From the NCBI GenBank assembly GCA_003488145.1, contig DNMQ01000168.1, positions 1 to 6,110 of the forward strand: a stretch of DNA of 6,110 nt, read 5' to 3'. The position numbers and the translations under genes are program-made. Below, piece by piece: positions 5,809-6,110 of the stretch; position 1 is the first letter of the stretch, and the number at the start of each line of letters is the position of its first letter. The notes beneath the pieces are model-generated. The model was not told the origin of the DNA, made no database searches, and saw only the letters and a program-made list of their open reading frames with translations. This DNA comes from Pseudomonas sp. GTDB taxonomy: Bacteria > Pseudomonadota > Gammaproteobacteria > Pseudomonadales > Pseudomonadaceae.

Positions 5809-6110
5809 ATGCGCTACATCAGCACTCGCGGCCAGGCGCCGGCCCTGAACTTCGAAGACGTCCTGCTGGCCGGCCTGGCTAGCGATGGCGGCCTGTACGT
5901 GCCGGAGAACCTGCCGCGGTTCACCGTGGAAGAAATTGCCTCTTGGGCCGGCCTGCCGTATCACGAGCTGGCCTTTCGGGTCATGCGCCCGTTCGTTGCC
6001 GGCAGCATTCCGGACGCCGACTTCAAGCGAATCCTCGAAGAAACCTATGGCGTCTTCGCCCATAGCGCCATCGCCCCGCTGCGTCAGCTGAACGGCAACG
6101 AGTGGGTGCT
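5809..6110 (+). CDS. thrC: Threonine synthase, N-terminal part (3' end outside window)
   Basis: The ATG at 5809 opens a frame with no stop through the last 302 bases (100 full codons). Threonine synthase is a PLP enzyme that converts O-phosphohomoserine to threonine and phosphate. The N-terminus reads MRYISTRGQAPALNF, then DVLLAGLASDGGLYVPE at 17-33. The YxSTRG opening and the AxDGGLYVPE turn are typical of the ThrC N-terminal domain. The following helical part (residues 34-100, including FRVMRPFVAG and the IAPLRQL region) also fits. The PLP-binding lysine and catalytic core lie beyond the window. AAGG (5796-5799) sits 9 nt before the ATG, a moderate ribosome-binding site. Its position 84 nt after hom, in the same direction, suggests a hom-thrC threonine operon. 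Confidence 0.95.
   Translation, partial: MRYISTRGQAPALNFEDVLLAGLASDGGLYVPENLPRFTVEEIASWAGLPYHELAFRVMRPFVAGSIPDADFKRILEETYGVFAHSAIAPLRQLNGNEWV

Overview
The window is an ordinary, gene-dense stretch of chromosome from a gammaproteobacterium. Product lengths, protein sequences and gene order (rpsP-rimM-trmD-rplS, then xerD, dsbC, hom, thrC) point to a Pseudomonas or Stutzerimonas-type organism. This assignment rests on remembered Pseudomonas proteins, not on a search. Every gene lies on the + strand, and base composition is high-GC and even throughout.

Positions 1-1819 are the end of the ribosomal protein/tRNA-modification operon: the 3' end of rpsP (bS16), rimM (30S maturation factor), trmD (tRNA m1G37 methyltransferase) and rplS (bL19). 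The first three genes are separated by only 5 nt and have weak ribosome-binding sites. rplS has a strong one, preceded by a small hairpin. A clear intrinsic terminator at 1792-1819 closes the operon.

Positions 1820-3714 carry xerD (site-specific tyrosine recombinase for chromosome dimer resolution) and dsbC (periplasmic disulfide isomerase), both with complete catalytic residues. The order xerD-dsbC-hom-thrC is the one I recall from Pseudomonas. Here it is interrupted by a small gene (3818-4333) for a glutathione-dependent formaldehyde-activating (GFA) family zinc protein, which is the only accessory-looking gene in the window. A 9-bp direct repeat brackets it, and a repeat-flanked spacer lies just upstream.

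Positions 4334-6110 are the threonine branch: a candidate promoter and leader hairpin, hom (homoserine dehydrogenase, apparently started by TTG), a structured 84-nt spacer, and the first 100 codons of thrC (threonine synthase). Hom makes homoserine. ThrC converts O-phosphohomoserine to threonine after homoserine kinase, which is not in the window.

I found no tRNA, rRNA, CRISPR array, insertion sequence or prophage, and no evidence of a previously undescribed system. The points worth a second look are the inserted GFA gene and several intergenic inverted repeats.
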